A stretch of 64,000 nucleotides of DNA from Ehrlichia canis str. Jake. GTDB lineage: Bacteria > Pseudomonadota > Alphaproteobacteria > Rickettsiales > Anaplasmataceae. The stretch lies in contig NC_007354.1 of the NCBI RefSeq assembly GCF_000012565.1, positions 372,001-436,000 of the forward strand, read 5' to 3'. Position 1 is the first letter of the stretch. Each line of letters starts with the position of its first letter. Positions 61,177 through 64,000 of the stretch are shown piece after piece. A model generated the notes under the pieces. It was not told where the DNA came from. It saw only the letters and a list, made by a program, of their open reading frames with translations, and did not search any database. The position numbers were made by a program, and so were the translations under genes.

Positions 61177-61561
61177 GAGATTGCTTTTTATTATTGTGAC
61201 GTTTATTATATTTGGTTCGTCTGTTGTTATTGTACTGAATAAGCTGAGAAGTAATATATCATTTTTTTTTACTCCAACTGAAGTTTTATCAGGTAGTATT
61301 AATGTTAGTAGCAATGATATTAGAATAGGTGGTATGGTAATAAGTGGTAGTCTGAAAAGATATGATAACTTGATTTCTTTCTTTATAACAGATCTAGAAA
61401 GTCAAATTAAAGTAGTATATCAAGGAATACTACCTCCTTTGTTTTCGGAAGGTAGTTGGGTAGTAGCAAAAGGTAAGATGGTTAACGGTGAATTTAATGC
61501 GAATGAGATTTTAGCTAAGCATGATGAAAATTATAAACCTGGTAAATATAGAGCAAAATGA
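61160..61561 (+). CDS. ccmE: Cytochrome c-type biogenesis protein CcmE (heme chaperone)
   Basis: CcmE binds heme covalently in the periplasm and delivers it to apocytochrome c. The ~133-residue protein has an N-terminal membrane anchor ([19 protein letters not shown]), the OB-fold periplasmic domain ([20 protein letters not shown]), and the heme-attachment motif HDENY near residue 122. ATG at 61160 is preferred over a start at 61148. It follows ccmD directly. The start codon falls inside the ccmD frame, consistent with translational coupling. Confidence 0.96.
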   Translation: MKRKHKRLLFIIVTFIIFGSSVVIVLNKLRSNISFFFTPTEVLSGSINVSSNDIRIGGMVISGSLKRYDNLISFFITDLESQIKVVYQGILPPLFSEGSWVVAKGKMVNGEFNANEILAKHDENYKPGKYRAK

Positions 61562-62051
61562 ATTATCAGACATAAAATCAAGAATTAATTATGCTATAGT
61601 ATTTATATTAAAATCAGTGATTTTTTAGTAATTGTTTAAGTACTATCAGTTTTATTTGGTGAATTATGTAATTTGCAATTGTTGTTGGAAAAATCTATAA
61701 GTAATATTTTAATATAATTTTTGTGGTTAATTGGCAATAGTATTCTATTTATCACTTAATGCTATGTTATAGAAGAGTTTAATTCTTAAAGTCTTTTTGT
61801 AAGGTTTACAGTTTTATGTACTTTTCTTTTTTTTCAGTATGTACAATATTCTCGATATAATAAATTTTATTCATTATTTAGTTCTTCTATATTGTGATGC
61901 AATCAAATTTGCTTCTGTATCCAAAATAATCTAAATATCTTAGAATTTTATATGAAAAAATTAGTGAGGTATACTTCATTATAAGGTTGTCATATGCGTA
62001 AAGCTTTATGTACTCTTTTTTTAGATGTTTACAATATTATGGTGGGTATTT
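61562..62051. other. Convergent gap between ccmE and nuoC; nothing recognised
   Basis: 490 AT-rich bases. No gene, repeat or well-formed terminator is seen; a T-rich stretch near 61835 could serve termination. Confidence 0.4.
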
Positions 62052-62633
62052 TTATTCATTACTTACTTCTTTCCATGGGGATAGGAAATCAAAAGACCGA
62101 AAGTCTTGCTGTAGATTTACAGCTTCATATGTTACTTCTTTTTTTAATATGTCATACCGTACTTCTTTATAACCAGTTAGAGGAAAGTCCTTTAACATTG
62201 GATGACCAGAGAAACCGTAATCTGTTAAGATTCTTCGTAAATCTGGATTATTAGCAAATATTATTCCATACATGTCAAATACTTCTCTTTCAAACCATCC
62301 CGCAGCGCTGAACAGGTTAGTGATAGATGGAATGCTCTCATTTTCTTGTAGAGGTACTTTGCAGAATATTCTTATATTATTGATTATACTTAGTAATGAA
62401 TAAACTACTTCAAATCTAGCTGGCCTGCTTGGATAATCTATTGCAAAAATATCAATTAATATATGAAATTTACATTTTGTATCATTACGTAAAAACAAAA
62501 TATGACTGTAAATGTCATTTACATTTGAATTTAACTCTAAATTTATGCTGTCTTTTATAGTGCACTTTACATTTATGGATGTGTTGATATGTGCAATGAT
62601 ATTATCTATTGCATTATTGTTATCTGACATCAT
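62052..62633 (-). CDS. nuoC: NADH-quinone oxidoreductase subunit C
   Basis: NuoC is a 30-kDa-type subunit of the peripheral arm of respiratory complex I. The 193-residue protein has the family signature in its C-terminal half: GWFEREVFDMYGIIF, then DLRRILTDYGFSGHPM and KDFPLTGYKEVRYD. AAGGGG lies just before the ATG pair at 62633/62628. It follows nuoB on the same strand but with a 311-base gap, unlike the tight nuoABC order in most bacteria. nuoD and the other genes of the complex are not adjacent. Confidence 0.96.
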   Translation of the reverse strand: MMSDNNNAIDNIIAHINTSINVKCTIKDSINLELNSNVNDIYSHILFLRNDTKCKFHILIDIFAIDYPSRPARFEVVYSLLSIINNIRIFCKVPLQENESIPSITNLFSAAGWFEREVFDMYGIIFANNPDLRRILTDYGFSGHPMLKDFPLTGYKEVRYDILKKEVTYEAVNLQQDFRSFDFLSPWKEVSNE

Positions 62634-62944
62634 GTACCCCTTTTAATCTTTTTTTCTTTTACTATACATTATTTTTCTGAATTAAGGTATTACATTAATT
62701 TTTCTATATTTAAGTATTAGTATATTTTGTTAGTATAACTTATGTGTTTTTTTCAATAGAAATGTAAATAACACAGTTTATTAAATTAAAGTTATAATAT
62801 TTATTTTGGAATAGAGAAGTGTAAAATATTCTTCATGTTTTTGTTATGGTATAAGTCTTATTTAGTATTAGTGTAAGTATGTATGAGTGATATGTTTTCA
62901 TATAAAGGATTAGTGTATTTATTACTTACTTTAGAATAATGGAC
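62634..62944. other. Gap between nuoB and nuoC; nothing recognised
   Basis: 311 AT-rich bases inside what is normally a tight operon. It might hold a separate nuoC promoter or an expansion of the kind seen elsewhere in the window; I see no repeat by eye. Confidence 0.35.
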
Positions 62945-63487
62945 TTATTTGTTAGTGTTACTTTTAGACTTTCGATTGATAGAAATACTTCCTCTATTGA
63001 TTTTTTGTTGAAGACACAATATTCCATATAATAATGCTTCTGCTGTTGGTGGGCAGCCTGGTACATAAATATCTACTGGCACTATACGATCACAACCTCT
63101 AACTACTGAATATGAATAATGATAATACCCACCACCATTAGCACAACTACCCATTGAAATAACATAGCGTGGTTCAGTCATCTGGTCATATACTTTTCGT
63201 AATGCAGGAGCCATTTTGTTGGTTAATGTTCCAGCAACAATCATTACATCTGCTTGCCTAGGACTTGCACGGAACATAATACCATATCTATCTAGATCAT
63301 ATCTACTTGCTGCAGTGTGCATCATTTCTACAGCGCAACATGCTAATCCAAATGTCATAGGCCATAAAGAATTTGATCTTGCCCAGTTTGATATATAGTC
63401 TATTAAATCAGAAAACTGCGTTACCATAAAACCTTGATGGTTATAACTTTGCCAGAATTGATTATTTAAAACAGAATTGTTTGTCAT
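62945..63487 (-). CDS. nuoB: NADH-quinone oxidoreductase subunit B
   Basis: NuoB carries the terminal 4Fe-4S cluster N2 of complex I, next to the quinone site. The ~180-residue protein has the cluster ligands in [26 protein letters not shown] and [14 protein letters not shown]. Other conserved features are WPMTFG and [20 protein letters not shown] eight bases before the ATG at 63487 supports this start over an extension to 63502. It follows nuoA by five bases, so the two are co-transcribed. Confidence 0.97.
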   Translation of the reverse strand: MTNNSVLNNQFWQSYNHQGFMVTQFSDLIDYISNWARSNSLWPMTFGLACCAVEMMHTAASRYDLDRYGIMFRASPRQADVMIVAGTLTNKMAPALRKVYDQMTEPRYVISMGSCANGGGYYHYSYSVVRGCDRIVPVDIYVPGCPPTAEALLYGILCLQQKINRGSISINRKSKSNTNK

Positions 63488-63492
63488 ATTTA

Positions 63493-63864
63493 TTACTCCC
63501 ATTCCAGCGCACCTTTACTCCACTCATATATAAACCCTACTGTCAGTATAGCTAGGAAAATCATCATAGACCAAAAGCCATTTACTCCTATATCTGAAAG
63601 GCAAATGGACCATGGGAATAAAAATGCTATTTCTAAGTCAAATATAATGAATAATATTGCAACTAAATAAAACCGAACATCAAAAATTTTTCTTGAACTT
63701 CCAAGTGGTGCAAATCCGCATTCATAAGGAGAGAGTTTCTCTAAATCTGGATTACACTTAGCTAAAAGCATTGGTAAAACAGCAAAAAGAAATGATATAA
63801 AACCTGCAACTGCTAAGAAGATTAAAACCGGAACATATTCTGCAATATTAAGCATTTGTGTCAT
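63493..63864 (-). CDS. nuoA: NADH-quinone oxidoreductase subunit A
   Basis: NuoA is a small membrane subunit of complex I. The 123-residue protein has three predicted membrane spans (residues ~8-30, 63-83, 88-110). The signature loop [11 protein letters not shown] lies between spans 1 and 2, and [25 protein letters not shown] is represented by [18 protein letters not shown] at 63864 is the natural start. It heads the nuoAB transcript on the minus strand; the promoter should be in 63865-64000, where I see no clear match. Confidence 0.96.
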   Translation of the reverse strand: MTQMLNIAEYVPVLIFLAVAGFISFLFAVLPMLLAKCNPDLEKLSPYECGFAPLGSSRKIFDVRFYLVAILFIIFDLEIAFLFPWSICLSDIGVNGFWSMMIFLAILTVGFIYEWSKGALEWE

Positions 63865-64000
63865 ATATATACTTTAGTGAATAATTAAATACTTACAGAG
63901 TTTTAACTTTATGTCAATTTATTAACATATATTACACACCCTTTACTTTTTAATCATATCACTAATTATAGATAAAGTATAATGTATAATTAGTATAAAA

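Noticed and set aside
61994-62254. 86-codon plus-strand frame overlapping nuoC
   Set aside because: Antisense to the conserved C-terminal half of nuoC and without a recognisable family.

Overview
The window is a strongly AT-rich bacterial chromosome segment with single-copy housekeeping genes, long non-coding gaps and many decayed tandem duplications. Its gene content (alphaproteobacterial AddB, remnant gene-transfer-agent genes, split nuoABC, ProP-like transporter paralogues, an Ats-1/Etf-1-like candidate effector beside mutS) points to the Anaplasmataceae, most likely the genus Ehrlichia. This assignment comes from protein resemblance and genome style; no database search was run.

Layout. 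1-6.5 kb: the 3' part of a zinc-transporter ATPase (znuC), ubiB, an MFS transporter and miaB. 7.3-17.7 kb: three minus-strand gene-transfer-agent (GTA) genes (g15-like tail/baseplate protein, g13-like hub protein, g5-like capsid protein) with plus-strand sucA lying among them. 18-28 kb: dapA, a HIT hydrolase, a candidate type IV effector, mutS, nadE and hemB. 28-41 kb: addB, two ProP-like transporters, ssb, malonyl-CoA decarboxylase, gatB, tRNA-Asp and fabI. 41-50 kb: dnaA, an unknown membrane protein, nadD, pdxJ, an HU/IHF protein, holB, tsaC and coaE. 51-58 kb: thiC, an Smr protein, rpoZ, an HTH protein and leuS. 58-64 kb: a TatD nuclease, pyrF, surE, a very small ccmD, ccmE, and nuoC, nuoB and nuoA.

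Functional themes are cofactor synthesis (NAD, CoA, pyridoxal phosphate, thiamine, heme, ubiquinone), respiration and cytochrome c maturation (nuoABC, ccmDE), replication and repair (dnaA, holB, ssb, mutS, addB), translation (miaB, gatB, leuS, tsaC, tRNA-Asp) and host interaction (candidate effector, transporters). Most genes stand alone. Compact clusters are surE-ccmD-ccmE, nuoA-nuoB, znuC-ubiB, and the effector candidate with the HIT gene.

The most notable signals are: (1) a collinear GTA remnant with intact reading frames, from which the usual g14 is missing and whose TIM-barrel protein appears to lack both expected glutamates; (2) a recurrent pattern in which the end of a gene has been duplicated in tandem into the adjacent gap and has decayed (ubiB, g15, hemB, thiC and the unknown gene at 43.7-44.7 kb); (3) an NAD synthetase whose glutaminase domain seems to have lost its Glu-Lys-Cys triad; (4) duplicated, conserved palindromes upstream of the capsid gene; and (5) a candidate mitochondria-targeted type IV effector next to mutS.
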